64,000 nt of DNA from Bordetella trematum (GCF_900078335.1 NZ_FKBR01000009.1:60121-124120), one strand, 5' to 3'. Shown: positions 38,087 to 47,273, counted from the first letter of the stretch. A program made the numbers and translations. The notes: generated from the sequence alone by a model not told the origin.

Positions 38087-38707
38087 TCAATGGATGAAAA
38101 GCAGCGCCAGCACGACCGGGATCACCACCCCCAGGCCCACCATGGGCCAGGTGGCGGCGCGGTGCCCGGCATGCATTTTCAGCAGCACCAGGCCGGTCAG
38201 TGAAAACACCAGACAGGCGACGGCGAAAATGTCGAGGAACCAGCTCCAGGCCAGCCCCGTGTGGCGGCCTTTGTGCAGGTCGTTCAGATAGGCGATCCAG
38301 CCCCGGTCGGTACGTTCGTATTCGATCTCGCCGCTGTCCAGGGCGATCGACAGCCAGGCGTCGCCGCCGGCGCGCGGCAGCGAGACATACACTTCGTCTG
38401 GCGACCATTCCGGCCGGGCGTGCGAGACATCGACGTCGAGTTCGCGTGCCAGCCAGTCACGCGCGCGCCCGGGCAGCGCGGACCCGCCTTGGGCTGCGGC
38501 CAGGGCCTTGAGCACCGGCGCCGGCATCTGCGCCTGGCGGGTGACCACCTGCGGTTTGCTGTCGATATGGCTGGCATTGTTCAGGGTCAGCCCGGTGATG
38601 GCGAACAGCAGCATGCCCAGCAGGCAGAGCGCCGAGCTGATCCAGTGCCAGGTATGCAGGGTCTTGAGCCAGTAGGCGCGCTGCTGGCCTTGCGAAGAGA
38701 TGGTCAT
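38087..38707 (-). CDS. PepSY-associated transmembrane protein
   Basis: 206 residues. N-terminal membrane helix with the PepSY-TM opening TLHTWHWISSALCLLGMLLFAITGLTLNN, a periplasmic PepSY-like domain (SLPRAGGDAWLSIALDSGEIEYERTD split in relatives), then two or three C-terminal helices with LNDLHKGRHTG and a conserved His. The paired His in the helices resemble quinol or heme-bearing iron reductases of the PepSY-TM type. First gene of the operon, directly behind a Fur-like box. Confidence 0.88.
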   Translation of the reverse strand: MTISSQGQQRAYWLKTLHTWHWISSALCLLGMLLFAITGLTLNNASHIDSKPQVVTRQAQMPAPVLKALAAAQGGSALPGRARDWLARELDVDVSHARPEWSPDEVYVSLPRAGGDAWLSIALDSGEIEYERTDRGWIAYLNDLHKGRHTGLAWSWFLDIFAVACLVFSLTGLVLLKMHAGHRAATWPMVGLGVVIPVVLALLFIH

Positions 38708-38738
38708 GGTGCGTTCACGAAGGTGGCGAATTCTAACA

Positions 38739-38757
38739 CTTAATGAGAATTAATCTT
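38739..38757. promoter_or_regulatory. Fur-box-like sequence
   Basis: CTTAATGAGAATTAATCTT matches the 19-bp Fur consensus (GATAATGATAATCATTATC) at 12 positions and lies 32 bases upstream of the PepSY gene start. TGAGAAT is the commonest variant of the Fur half-site. Iron-repressed expression of the flavin electron-transfer operon is inferred. Confidence 0.6.
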
Positions 38758-38870
38758 AAGCGCGTTGAGATTCCCGAAGGGTGTGACGTAGCGCGGCATG
38801 ACAAGGGGGACGGGGCAGGGATAAGATAAACCCGGGTATTCCCCCAGGACGCTATGCACAGGAGATGGGC

Positions 38871-39428
38871 ATGATCGGTCAAGACGTTTTGCAGAACATC
38901 GGAAAGCAATGGGGTTGGGTGGCGTTGCGCGGTGTCGTCGCGGTGCTGTTCGGCCTCCTGGCCATGTCCATGCCGGGTATCACCCTGGCTGCACTGGTGC
39001 TGGTATGGGGGGCCTATGCCCTGGTCGATGGCATCTTTGCGCTGATCGCCGGCTGGCGCATCCGCGACCAGAACAAACCGCTGTGGCCGCTGATTCTGGC
39101 CGGCGTGGCGGGTGTGGCCGCCGGTCTGGTGGCGTTTTTCTGGCCCGGAGTCACCGCGCTGGTGCTGCTCTACATCATTGCCTTCTGGGCCATCGTGGGC
39201 GGCGCCTTCCAGATCGTCGCGGCGATCCGGTTCCGCAAAGAGATGCAGAATGAGTGGCTGCACGGCCTGTCAGGCGTGATTTCGCTGCTGTTCGGCATCA
39301 TGCTGCTGGCGCAGCCGGGCGAGGGCGCGCTGGCCCTGATCTGGGCCATCGGGCTGTACTCGGTGTTTTTCGGCGTGCTGCTGCTGGTGCTGGCCGTGCG
39401 CATGAAAATCCACGCCGCCAAAGGCTGA
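38871..39428 (+). CDS. HdeD-like DUF308 membrane protein
   Basis: 185 residues with six predicted membrane helices arranged as three DUF308 hairpins (GVVAVLFGLLAMSMPGITLAALV; then a similar GVISLLFGIMLLAQPG). E. coli HdeD contributes to acid resistance at high density; the role here is unproven. Start 38871 is chosen because AGGAG (38860-38864) is at proper distance; the ATG at 38865 touches the Shine-Dalgarno sequence. It is followed by crcB. Confidence 0.85.
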   Translation: MIGQDVLQNIGKQWGWVALRGVVAVLFGLLAMSMPGITLAALVLVWGAYALVDGIFALIAGWRIRDQNKPLWPLILAGVAGVAAGLVAFFWPGVTALVLLYIIAFWAIVGGAFQIVAAIRFRKEMQNEWLHGLSGVISLLFGIMLLAQPGEGALALIWAIGLYSVFFGVLLLVLAVRMKIHAAKG

Positions 39429-39448
39429 GCCACAGGGCCGGGCGCATT

Positions 39449-39835
39449 GTGCAGACGTTGATACCGCTTAACTTTCTGGCCGTCGGCATCGGTGCGACCT
39501 TCGGGGCCTGGCTGCGCTGGTTGATGGGCCTGCGCCTGAACACTGCCGCCTGGCCCTGGGGGACGTTCGCCGTCAATCTGGCCGGCGGCTATCTGATCGG
39601 TCTGGTGCTGGGGTTGGTGGCCGCGCATCCGGAGTGGCCGGCCTGGGTGCGTCTGGGCCTGATCACGGGATTTCTGGGCGGCCTGACGACCTTCTCGACG
39701 TTTTCGGCCGAGGTAGTCCAGTACCTGGAGCGCGGTCAGTATGGGGCGGCGGGCGCCTATGCCCTGGCCAGCCTGGCGGGATCACTGTGCCTGACCGCCC
39801 TTGGCCTGCTGTCGGCCCATTTGCTGATGCGTTAG
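39449..39835 (+). CDS. crcB: CrcB/Fluc fluoride ion channel
   Basis: 128 residues with four membrane helices, the usual Fluc length. Family signatures: GIGATFGAWLRW in helix 1, GTFAVNLAGGYLIG with the conserved Asn, and GFLGGLTTFSTFS with the Phe box and the Na+-binding turn. It forms a dual-topology dimer that exports fluoride. The start is probably the GTG at 39449 (TTG at 39458 is possible). No fluoride riboswitch is evident upstream; it follows the HdeD gene after 20 bases. Confidence 0.92.
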   Translation: MQTLIPLNFLAVGIGATFGAWLRWLMGLRLNTAAWPWGTFAVNLAGGYLIGLVLGLVAAHPEWPAWVRLGLITGFLGGLTTFSTFSAEVVQYLERGQYGAAGAYALASLAGSLCLTALGLLSAHLLMR

Positions 39836-39842
39836 CCGGCCT

Positions 39843-41162
39843 TCAATCCTTGCGGCGGGTCAGCAGCACCCGGGCGGCGTTCAGGCCGCTGCGCACCGCG
39901 CCTTCCAGTACGCCGGGATAGCCGGTATCGGTCCAGTCGCCGGCCAGCGCCAGGCTGGGCCAGGGCGTCTGGTTCAGAGGCCGGGCCAGCCCGGGAACGG
40001 CTGCGAACGTAGCGCGTTTCTCGATGAAAAGCTCAGCAACCTCGACCGGCGGCAATGGCGGCAGGCCGGCGCGCGCGGCTTGCTCGCTCACCTGGGTCAG
40101 CAGGGCGTCGATGGCTTCCTGGCGGGGCAGGTTGGCCAGCCGCTTGGCAGTGCTGCAGACCACGGCCAACTCTCCCTGGGGCGATTTTCCGGTCAGGCGT
40201 GCGCGGTCGAACAGCCATTGCCCGGCATGCCCGCGATCGGGGTCCTCGCGCAGCATCATCATGGGCTCGGGCAAGGACCATGCCGCAGCCAGACGCAGGT
40301 TGAGGGTGGCGATAGGTTGATAGTCGAAGGCCTGCAAGGCGCGCAACAGGCCGACCGACGGGGTATTGCGCAAGGCATTGGCCAGCAGGCGCGCGGCGAT
40401 GGCGGGCGGCACGGCCAGCACGGCCGCGTCGAAACGCTCATCGTTGACATCGACGCCCGAGTCCGAAGGACTCAGCATGCGTACGGTGTCGCCATAACGC
40501 ATCTTCACCTGCAGGGCGACCACATCGGGCCATAGTGCCGAGAGATCCACGCAGGGCAGCAGCACATCGCTGTGGCGGCGGTTTCCGTTGAGCGTATCGC
40601 GCAGCACGGCGGCAAACAGCGCGGCGCTGGCCTGGTCGGGCGGCGTGTTCAGTGCCGCCACGCACAGCGGCGTCCAGACCTGGCGCTGCAAGGGCTCGGG
40701 CTGGACGTGATACTGCATCAGGCTGGCGACCGTCCAGTCGCGGGGCGGCTGCCATTGGCATTGGCGCAGGGCCCGGATCAGGCGCAGGGCAGCGAGCTTG
40801 TCGCGCAGGCTCAGACCGCGCGCGAATAACAGGGCGGCCGCGCCGTGCAGCGGTGCGGGCAGGGGCGGCGCGGACAGCAGGAACTGGCGGTCCAGGCTGG
40901 CCAGGCGCAGCGGTCGGCGCATGAGCAGCGCATCCGGGTTGCGGCCCAGGCGGCGCATCAGCGCCAGGGTTTCGGTATAGGCTCCCAGCAGGATGTGCTG
41001 ACCATTGTCCAGATCGGCGCCGAAGGCGGGATGCACCACCCTGCGCGCCCGTCCGCCCGGCGTGCGCCCGGCCTCGAAAACCGTGACCTTGGCGTCGGCC
41101 TCGCGCAGCGCGGCCGCCGCAGCCAGGCCGGCCCAGCCGGCTCCGATGACCGCGACCTTCAT
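39843..41162 (-). CDS. hpnE: Squalene-associated FAD-dependent desaturase HpnE
   Basis: 439 residues. N-terminal dinucleotide fold MKVAVIGAGWAGLAAAAAL followed by GRTPGGRARR as in phytoene desaturase-type flavoenzymes; C-terminal FAD motif LALAGDWTDTGYPGVLEGAVRSG. HpnE reduces hydroxysqualene to squalene in the HpnCDE route to hopanoids. Start 41162 overlaps the hpnD stop (ATGA); the longer frame to 41222 is the antisense-like tail of hpnD. Operon order hpnC-hpnD-hpnE. Confidence 0.93.
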   Translation of the reverse strand: MKVAVIGAGWAGLAAAAALREADAKVTVFEAGRTPGGRARRVVHPAFGADLDNGQHILLGAYTETLALMRRLGRNPDALLMRRPLRLASLDRQFLLSAPPLPAPLHGAAALLFARGLSLRDKLAALRLIRALRQCQWQPPRDWTVASLMQYHVQPEPLQRQVWTPLCVAALNTPPDQASAALFAAVLRDTLNGNRRHSDVLLPCVDLSALWPDVVALQVKMRYGDTVRMLSPSDSGVDVNDERFDAAVLAVPPAIAARLLANALRNTPSVGLLRALQAFDYQPIATLNLRLAAAWSLPEPMMMLREDPDRGHAGQWLFDRARLTGKSPQGELAVVCSTAKRLANLPRQEAIDALLTQVSEQAARAGLPPLPPVEVAELFIEKRATFAAVPGLARPLNQTPWPSLALAGDWTDTGYPGVLEGAVRSGLNAARVLLTRRKD

Positions 41163-42022
41163 TGGCTCAGGCGGCGCACCACGCCGCGTCCGCCGCCGAC
41201 CCAGGTCTTCCAGGCCAGCCACAGTTTGCGCAAGGGCGTCAGCGACGTGCGCTGCTCCAGTACCTGCCAGTCATCGCGCTCGATTTCGTCGAGCAGCGCA
41301 TGGTAGATGGCCGCCATCATCAGCCCCGGGCGCTGGGCGCGGATGTCGACCGCGGGCAGCGCCTGCATGGCTTCGCGGTACAGCTCGCGGGCCCGCGCAG
41401 CCTGGAAGGACATCAGCGCCGAGAAACGTTCGGAATGCACGCCGTTCAGGATGTCGCTGGCCTTGACCTCGAACTTCTGCAGATCGTTGACCGGCAGATA
41501 GATGCGGCCACGGCGGGCGTCATCGCCCACGTCGCGGATGATATTGGTGAGCTGGAAGGCCAGCCCGAGCTTGCCGGCATAGTCCAGCGTGCGCTCGTCG
41601 GCATAGCCGAAGATGCCGGCCGACATCTCTCCCACCACGCCGGCCACATGCCAGCAGTATTTGCGCAGGCCCGGCCAATCCAGGTAGCGGGTCTGGTCGA
41701 GATCCATTTCCATGCCGTCGATGACGGCCATCAGGCGCTCGCGGGTGATGCCGTAGGCGTGCAGGTGCGGTTGCAGGGCCCGCGTGACGGGATGCTCGGG
41801 GGTGCCGGAGAGCATTGCATCGACCTGCTTGCGCCACCAGCCGAGCTTGACGCGCGCGACTTGCGGATCGGTGCAGTCGTCGACCACGTCGTCGACCTCG
41901 CGGCAAAATGCGTACAGCGCCGTGATGGCGCGACGGCGCTCCACCGGCAGGAAGAGAAATGCGTAATAGAAACTGGAGCCGCTTTTGGCGGCTTTGTCCT
42001 GGCAGTATTCGTCAGGGCTCAT
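41159..42022 (-). CDS. hpnD: Presqualene diphosphate synthase HpnD
   Basis: 287 residues of the squalene/phytoene synthase family. Two Asp-rich Mg-diphosphate motifs: CREVDDVVDD and the second QLTNIIRDVGDDARRGRIYLP. HpnD joins two farnesyl diphosphates to presqualene diphosphate. It begins one base after hpnC ends, so translation is coupled. Squalene-hopene cyclase (shc) is not in the window. Confidence 0.95.
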   Translation of the reverse strand: MSPDEYCQDKAAKSGSSFYYAFLFLPVERRRAITALYAFCREVDDVVDDCTDPQVARVKLGWWRKQVDAMLSGTPEHPVTRALQPHLHAYGITRERLMAVIDGMEMDLDQTRYLDWPGLRKYCWHVAGVVGEMSAGIFGYADERTLDYAGKLGLAFQLTNIIRDVGDDARRGRIYLPVNDLQKFEVKASDILNGVHSERFSALMSFQAARARELYREAMQALPAVDIRAQRPGLMMAAIYHALLDEIERDDWQVLEQRTSLTPLRKLWLAWKTWVGGGRGVVRRLSQ

Positions 42023-42023
42023 A

Positions 42024-42851
42024 TCAGGTCAGCGCGCGCCACGCCATGAACGCCCAGTCACGGGCGCCCAGTTGCGGGCGGTTCATGAAAACATCGTAGT
42101 TGGCCTGCTCGATGCGTTGCAGTATGCGCAGCCCCCCCTGGATGACCAGCTTCAGCTCGAATCCGATGCGGCCTGGCAGGCGGCGCGGCAGCGCAGCGCC
42201 TGAGTGTAACAGTGCCCGTGCGCGTGTGATCTGGAAATCCATCAATGCTCGCCAGGCCGGCGTGAGCCGGCAGGCGGCGAGATCGTCTTCGCTGACGCCG
42301 AAGTGTTGCAGGTCTTCCTGGGGCAGGTAGACACGGCCCTTGTGCCAATCCTGGCGCACGTCCTGCCAGAAATTGGTGAGTTGAAGGCCGGTGCAGATGG
42401 CGTCGGCCTCGGTAAAGTTGGCGGGCGTGGCCGCGCCATACAGGTGCAGCATCAGCCGTCCGACCGGATCGGCCGAGCGCGCACAATAGTCGCGCAAGGC
42501 ATCGAAGTCGGCGTAGCGATGGGTGCGGACATCCTGTTCAAAGGCCGACAGCAGATCGAAGAAGGGTGTGATCGGCAACTGGTGGCGGCGTACCGTGGCG
42601 GCCAGCGGCACGAAGATGGGCGCGAGCTCGCCATCCACCGGGCCGATGGGGGCGGTTTCGGCGCCGATCCGGTGCAGTTCGGTGCGAAAGCGCGCCAGAT
42701 CGGCCAGGCGCGCCTCGGCCGCGGCGTTGCCTTCATCGGCAATGTCATCGGCCGCGCGGGCATAACGATAGATATCGCGCACTGCCTGGCGTATCGGCCG
42801 GGGCAGCAACAGGGAAGCGACAGGGAAATTTTCGTAGTGATCAACAGCCAT
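42024..42851 (-). CDS. hpnC: Squalene synthase homologue HpnC (hydroxysqualene synthase)
   Basis: 275 residues from MAVDHYENFPVASLLLP, the family's usual N-terminus (42866 adds five residues; an open frame continues to 43859 but is antisense to alr). Motifs ARAADDIADE and QLTNFWQDVRQDWHKGRVYLP. HpnC converts presqualene diphosphate to hydroxysqualene. First gene of hpnCDE; divergent from alr across about 115 bases that must contain both promoters. Confidence 0.95.
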   Translation of the reverse strand: MAVDHYENFPVASLLLPRPIRQAVRDIYRYARAADDIADEGNAAAEARLADLARFRTELHRIGAETAPIGPVDGELAPIFVPLAATVRRHQLPITPFFDLLSAFEQDVRTHRYADFDALRDYCARSADPVGRLMLHLYGAATPANFTEADAICTGLQLTNFWQDVRQDWHKGRVYLPQEDLQHFGVSEDDLAACRLTPAWRALMDFQITRARALLHSGAALPRRLPGRIGFELKLVIQGGLRILQRIEQANYDVFMNRPQLGARDWAFMAWRALT

Positions 42852-42968
42852 AGCATCATGCCGCATGCCCGCGTCGCAGAATGCGGGGGCCGGCCAATTG
42901 TAGGGCTTGCCAGAACAGGCCCGGACAGCGGGATCAGTTAGACTATCCGCCTCAGGAAGAAAGCTACC

Positions 42969-44099
42969 ATGCCCCGTCCAATTTACGCCCAGATTTCCCA
43001 ATCGGCTTTGCGTCATAACCTTTCCGTGGTGCGTGAGCGCCTGGATCGCGCCGCCCAGGCGGCCGCCTGCGAGTCCCCGTCGATCTGGGCCGTCATCAAG
43101 GCCAATGCCTATGGTCACGGCATCGAGCGCGCCGTGCGCGCCTTCGGTCAGGCCCAGGGCCTGGCCATGCTCGATCTCGAAGAGGCCGTGCGCTGCCGCG
43201 AGGCGGGCTGGGGCGGGCCCATCCTGCTGCTGGAGGGCTTTTTCCAGCCGCAGGATCTGGACATCCTGGATCGCTATCGTCTGAGCACGTCCCTGCACAG
43301 CCAGGAGCAGCTCGACATGCTGGAGCAGGCCCGTCCGGCGCATCGCATCAATGCGATGGTCAAGCTCAACAGCGGCATGAACCGCCTGGGTTTTTCGCCC
43401 GAGGCCTACGGCGCCGCCTTCGAGAGCGCCCTGGCCCTGCAGGCGCGCGGCGTGTTGGGCACAGTCGGCAAGATGACCCACTTCGCCACTGCCGACAGCG
43501 GGCTGGGCCCGGACTGGCAATGGACGCTGTTTCAGGCTTGCACCGAAGGTCTGCCCGGGCCGGTGAGCGTCTGCAATTCGGCGGCCACCCTGCGTCATGC
43601 CCGGCTGGCGCTGGGCCAGCCCGAAGGTCAGGTGCAATGGGTGCGTCCCGGCATCTGCCTGTACGGCGCCTCGCCTTTCGATGATGAAAGCGCCGATGCG
43701 CTGGGCCTGCGTGCCGCCATGACGCTGCGCTCGGAGATCATCGGCGTGCAGGACCTGAAGGCGGGGCAAACGGTGGGCTACGGCGCCACCTTCACCGCTT
43801 CCAAACCGATGCGCATCGGCGTGGTGGCCTGCGGTTATGCTGATGGCTATCCGCGCCACTGCGGCACCGGCACGCCGGTGACGGTAAGCGGCGTGCCCAC
43901 GCGCCTGCTGGGCCGGGTGTCGATGGACATGCTGGTGGTCGATCTCGAACCCGTGCCCTCGGCCGGGGTCGGCAGCGCCGTCGTGCTGTGGGGAGAGGGC
44001 GGGCCCAGCGTCGATGAAGTGGCTGCGGCCGGTGGCACCATCGGTTACGAATTGCTCACGGCATTGGCCATGCGCGTGCCGGTCAGGGACGCCGATTAA
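42969..44099 (+). CDS. alr: Alanine racemase
   Basis: 376 residues. PLP-binding Lys in AVIKANAYGHG (about residues 34-44), the second catalytic base Tyr in GYGATFTAS, and the C-terminal beta domain with GRVSMDM and SAVVLWGEG. It interconverts L- and D-alanine for peptidoglycan. The ATG follows AGGAAGAAAG. Divergent from hpnC and followed after 96 bases by an SDR gene. Confidence 0.96.
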   Translation: MPRPIYAQISQSALRHNLSVVRERLDRAAQAAACESPSIWAVIKANAYGHGIERAVRAFGQAQGLAMLDLEEAVRCREAGWGGPILLLEGFFQPQDLDILDRYRLSTSLHSQEQLDMLEQARPAHRINAMVKLNSGMNRLGFSPEAYGAAFESALALQARGVLGTVGKMTHFATADSGLGPDWQWTLFQACTEGLPGPVSVCNSAATLRHARLALGQPEGQVQWVRPGICLYGASPFDDESADALGLRAAMTLRSEIIGVQDLKAGQTVGYGATFTASKPMRIGVVACGYADGYPRHCGTGTPVTVSGVPTRLLGRVSMDMLVVDLEPVPSAGVGSAVVLWGEGGPSVDEVAAAGGTIGYELLTALAMRVPVRDAD

Positions 44100-44195
44100 C
44101 CCGGATCGGGGCCCGATTCCTGCGGAGCCCCGCCACCAGATCGCCGCGCCGCCGCAACATGGCGCGGTTCAGACAGACGAGATGAGGTTGCATCC

Positions 44196-44909
44196 ATGAA
44201 GGACAAATGCGTATTGGTGACTGGCGCGACCAAAGGGATAGGCTGGGCCCTGACCCAGCGGCTGGCCGATGCCGGCTGCCACGTGGTGGGCATCGCGCGC
44301 AACACCACCGATCTGGACTTCCCGGGCTATCTCTATGCTTGCGACCTGGCTGACGCCGGGCGCACCGAGGAAGTGCTGCGCGAAATCCGCGAGAAATTCC
44401 CGGTCGACGCGGTGGTCAACAACGTCGGGGTGGTGGCACCGCAGCCGTTGGGCGAAATCGATCTGGCCACGCTCTACAGCGTGCTCGATCTGAACGTGCG
44501 GGTCGCCGTGCAGGTGACTCAGGCTTTCGTCGAATCCATGAAAGTCCGTCGTGCCGGGCGTATCGTCAACATCGCCAGCCGCGCCATCTTCGGCGCGCCC
44601 GAGCGCAGCGCCTATGCCGCAGCCAAGAGCGCGCTGGTCGGCTGCACCCGCAGCTGGGCGCTCGAACTGGCCGAGTACGGTGTGACGGTCAATGCCGTGG
44701 CGCCCGGTCCGATCGAGACCGAGATGTTCCGCCAGGTCAATCCGGCGGGCGGCGATGCCGAAAAGCGCACGCTGGCCTCCATCCCCATGAAGCGCGTCGG
44801 CACGCCCGCCGAGGTGGCCGCCGCGATCGCCTTTCTGCTCTCGGATGACGCCGGCTTCATCACCGGGCAGGTGCTGGGCATCGATGGGGGCGCCACGCTG
44901 GCGCGCTGA
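44196..44909 (+). CDS. SDR family oxidoreductase
   Basis: 237 residues of a classical short-chain dehydrogenase: TGATKGIG (cofactor), NNVGVV, catalytic Ser in NIASRA, Tyr and Lys in SAYAAAKSAL, and PGPIETEMFRQ. It resembles FabG-type 3-oxoacyl reductases but is alone, so its substrate is unknown. A GAGG eight bases upstream supports the start. A terminator follows. Confidence 0.9.
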   Translation: MKDKCVLVTGATKGIGWALTQRLADAGCHVVGIARNTTDLDFPGYLYACDLADAGRTEEVLREIREKFPVDAVVNNVGVVAPQPLGEIDLATLYSVLDLNVRVAVQVTQAFVESMKVRRAGRIVNIASRAIFGAPERSAYAAAKSALVGCTRSWALELAEYGVTVNAVAPGPIETEMFRQVNPAGGDAEKRTLASIPMKRVGTPAEVAAAIAFLLSDDAGFITGQVLGIDGGATLAR

Positions 44910-44964
44910 TCCCCCCGACCCGTAGCGACGGGCCGGCATGATGCCCGCCCGTTCCTAGTCCGCC

Positions 44965-44988
44965 GCCGCCTGTCGCGGCTTTTTTTTT
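44965..44988 (+). terminator. Rho-independent terminator after the SDR gene
   Basis: GCCGC pairs with GCGGC around a 5-base loop and is followed by nine T. It separates the alr/SDR transcript from the TonB receptor operon. Confidence 0.8.
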
Positions 44989-45068
44989 GCCTGTCCGATC
45001 CGCTCTGCCGCGTTTTTTTCTGCGCGCAAGTCAGGACACCCCCGGGTAGTTGTGCTGCGCATCTTGTT

Positions 45069-45098
45069 TTGCCATAAAACGAAATGATATAACATAAT
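45069..45098 (+). promoter_or_regulatory. Promoter of the TonB-receptor operon
   Basis: TTGCCA (45069-45074), an 18-base spacer and CATAAT (45093-45098), in the most AT-rich stretch of the region. The first Zur-like box overlaps the -10 element and the second covers the likely start of transcription, consistent with repression. Confidence 0.6.
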
Positions 45099-45120
45099 AA
45101 AAGTAACGATATAACATTCC
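45081..45120. promoter_or_regulatory. Two tandem Zur-like boxes
   Basis: GAAATGATATAACATAAT (45081-45098) and GTAACGATATAACATTCC (45103-45120) share GATATAACAT exactly, offset by 22 bases, two turns of the helix. The second matches the published alphaproteobacterial Zur consensus GTAATGTAATAACATTAC at 14 of 18 positions; the first resembles the gammaproteobacterial box (GAAATGTTATA). This predicts zinc-repressed expression of the downstream operon. Confidence 0.65.
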
Positions 45121-45182
45121 TTGTTGGTGTTCCGACAGGCGCCACGCTCCAGGCGGCCTGGTCTCCCTCTCGTCCTTTCCCC

Positions 45183-47273
45183 ATGTCTCTGTCTTTTTGC
45201 TCCTACGCGCGTCGTGCCCGCGCATTCGCGGTCACTCTGGCCGCTGCCGCCCCGGCGGCCGCCCAGCATGCCGGTGATGTCATCGATACCTTGGCGCCGA
45301 TATCCGTGACCAGCCGGCCAGAGGAGGAGGCGCCCGGCGCTCGCACGGCGGTGACACTGGAGAGCGCGGGCCTGCCGGCCGCGAGGAGCTTCATCACGGC
45401 AGCCGAGGTGCAATCCACCAATGTGGGGCGTGATATTTCCAACGTATTCCGCCGTGTGCCGGGTGTCGTGGCCAATAGCATCGACCAGGGCGATACCGGC
45501 AATGGCTTCAAGATGCGCGGCTTTGCCACGCAGGGAACGCACGGGGCTGATACCGCGGTGTATGTCGATGGCGTGCCCCAGAACCTGCCGTCCAGCGAGG
45601 CCGGCGCCGGCCATGGCCCGGCCTTTCTGGAGTGGTTGACGCCCGACATGATCGGCGGCATCAGCGTGGTCAAGGGGCCGATATCGGCGCTCTATGGCGA
45701 TCAACACCGTGCAGGCGCGGTACAGATCCACACTCCCTGGGAAGACGCCGTTTCCAATGCAAGCGTGACGGTGGAAAGCTACGGCGGGCGACGCGCCTCG
45801 TTGGTCTATGCCGGCGGGCACGACGCGCTGCAGTCCTTGTTCGTTGCGGATGTCTACCGTACCGACAGCAATCGCAAGCGTGCCGACAACGAGCGGCAGA
45901 ACTTCTTATGGAAGATATGGCTGCCCTACGAGGGCGGGCGCTACAGCCTGAGCGTCAATCACTATCACGCCCGCTACCATGCAGCCGGCTTCCTGTTGTA
46001 CTCGGATCTGCAGGCGGGCGCCGTCGATCCGAGCGATGTGCAATACGACACGCCAGCCTATGGCCGCAACACACAGACCGGGCTGGTGTTCAACCGCAGC
46101 CCCCTCAATGCGGAAGAGGGCTGGTATGCCACCTTCTATCTGCAGGATATGAAGCGCCGGCGAGCAGCCACGGCCGCGGTGAATCAGCACAATGTCGGCG
46201 TCGATGACCGTTACTTCATGGGCGGCCGGCTGGCGCACAATATCGCGCTCGGCGAGCGCGGCGCCCTGTTCGTCGGGGCGGATCTGCGGCGCGACAAGGG
46301 CGACGGCTACCGGCGCCGCTACATGAACGATGTGCCCACCGATAACTACCTGGTCAACCTGAACATGGACCTGGTGACCTATGGGCTGTTCGCACAGGGT
46401 CAGTACAGGCCGGCAGACTCCCTCAAGCTGCTGGCAGGCGTGCGCTATGACGCCTTTCACTACGACATCGACAACCGCAAGCTGCCTGCCGCCTCGGCCA
46501 GATACCACGGCTCGGTGGTCACGCCGAAATTCGGCCTGGCCTGGAGTCCTTTGCGCGAACTGGATCTGTTTGCCAACGTGGCCGAGGGCTTTCGTTCTCC
46601 GGCGGCACAACAGATCAGCCCGGGGGGCGGCCTGGGGCCGCTGGGGGCGCCGGGCGGTATCGCCAATACATCCATCCAGCCGTCCAAGGTACGCTCTTAC
46701 GATGTGGGCTTCACCGTCCGCCCCGTGCCTGACTGGACCCTCTCAGGCGCCGCGTACTACGTCCAGAATGAAGACGAGATCGTGCTGACAGCGCCGGATA
46801 CCTACTCCTCTGTCGGCGAGACCACGCGCAAAGGGTTCGAACTGGAAACCCGCTACCGTGTCAGCCCGGCCTTCGACATCTACGCCAGCTACGGCCGCAT
46901 CCTCGAGGCCGAGATCAAGAACCCGTTGCCCGGCAGCGGCGCACGCCTGTCGGTGCCCCGGGACACCCTGAAGGCCGGCGTGGCGTATCGGACGGCGCTC
47001 GGGCCGGGGCATCTCACACTCCATGCCGACGCCTTTCTGACGCGCCGGATTCCCTATTACAGCGGCACGCCGCTGCGCGGGCAGACCATGCCGAGCTACA
47101 CCCGCTACGACCTGCGCGCCACCTACGATTACCGGGATTACCAGGTCTCGGCGTACTGGGTATCGCAGCCCCACCGCTACGCCAGCGAGGCTGCCTACGC
47201 GACCGCCGCCGGACTCTGGATCGCGCCCCAGCCACGGCATCTGGTGGGGCTGAACCTGCGGCGGTACTTCTGA
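45183..47273 (+). CDS. TonB-dependent outer-membrane receptor
   Basis: 696 residues. Signal peptide to about residue 28, a TonB-box-like stretch (LAPISVTS), plug domain with VGRDISNVFRRVPGVVANS and MRGFATQG, GISVVKGPISALYGDQHRAGAVQI, then a 22-strand barrel with NVAEGFRSPAAQQ and C-terminal Phe (RRYF). It imports a chelate or complex using TonB energy. Two Zur-like boxes in the promoter suggest zinc or a zincophore. There is no His-rich loop like that of ZnuD. First gene of a four-gene operon with an ABC-2 type transporter. Confidence 0.93.
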   Translation: MSLSFCSYARRARAFAVTLAAAAPAAAQHAGDVIDTLAPISVTSRPEEEAPGARTAVTLESAGLPAARSFITAAEVQSTNVGRDISNVFRRVPGVVANSIDQGDTGNGFKMRGFATQGTHGADTAVYVDGVPQNLPSSEAGAGHGPAFLEWLTPDMIGGISVVKGPISALYGDQHRAGAVQIHTPWEDAVSNASVTVESYGGRRASLVYAGGHDALQSLFVADVYRTDSNRKRADNERQNFLWKIWLPYEGGRYSLSVNHYHARYHAAGFLLYSDLQAGAVDPSDVQYDTPAYGRNTQTGLVFNRSPLNAEEGWYATFYLQDMKRRRAATAAVNQHNVGVDDRYFMGGRLAHNIALGERGALFVGADLRRDKGDGYRRRYMNDVPTDNYLVNLNMDLVTYGLFAQGQYRPADSLKLLAGVRYDAFHYDIDNRKLPAASARYHGSVVTPKFGLAWSPLRELDLFANVAEGFRSPAAQQISPGGGLGPLGAPGGIANTSIQPSKVRSYDVGFTVRPVPDWTLSGAAYYVQNEDEIVLTAPDTYSSVGETTRKGFELETRYRVSPAFDIYASYGRILEAEIKNPLPGSGARLSVPRDTLKAGVAYRTALGPGHLTLHADAFLTRRIPYYSGTPLRGQTMPSYTRYDLRATYDYRDYQVSAYWVSQPHRYASEAAYATAAGLWIAPQPRHLVGLNLRRYF

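Noticed and set aside
42852..43859. N-terminal extension of hpnC to 611 codons
   Set aside because: The added part is antisense to alr; HpnC homology starts at MAVDHYENF.
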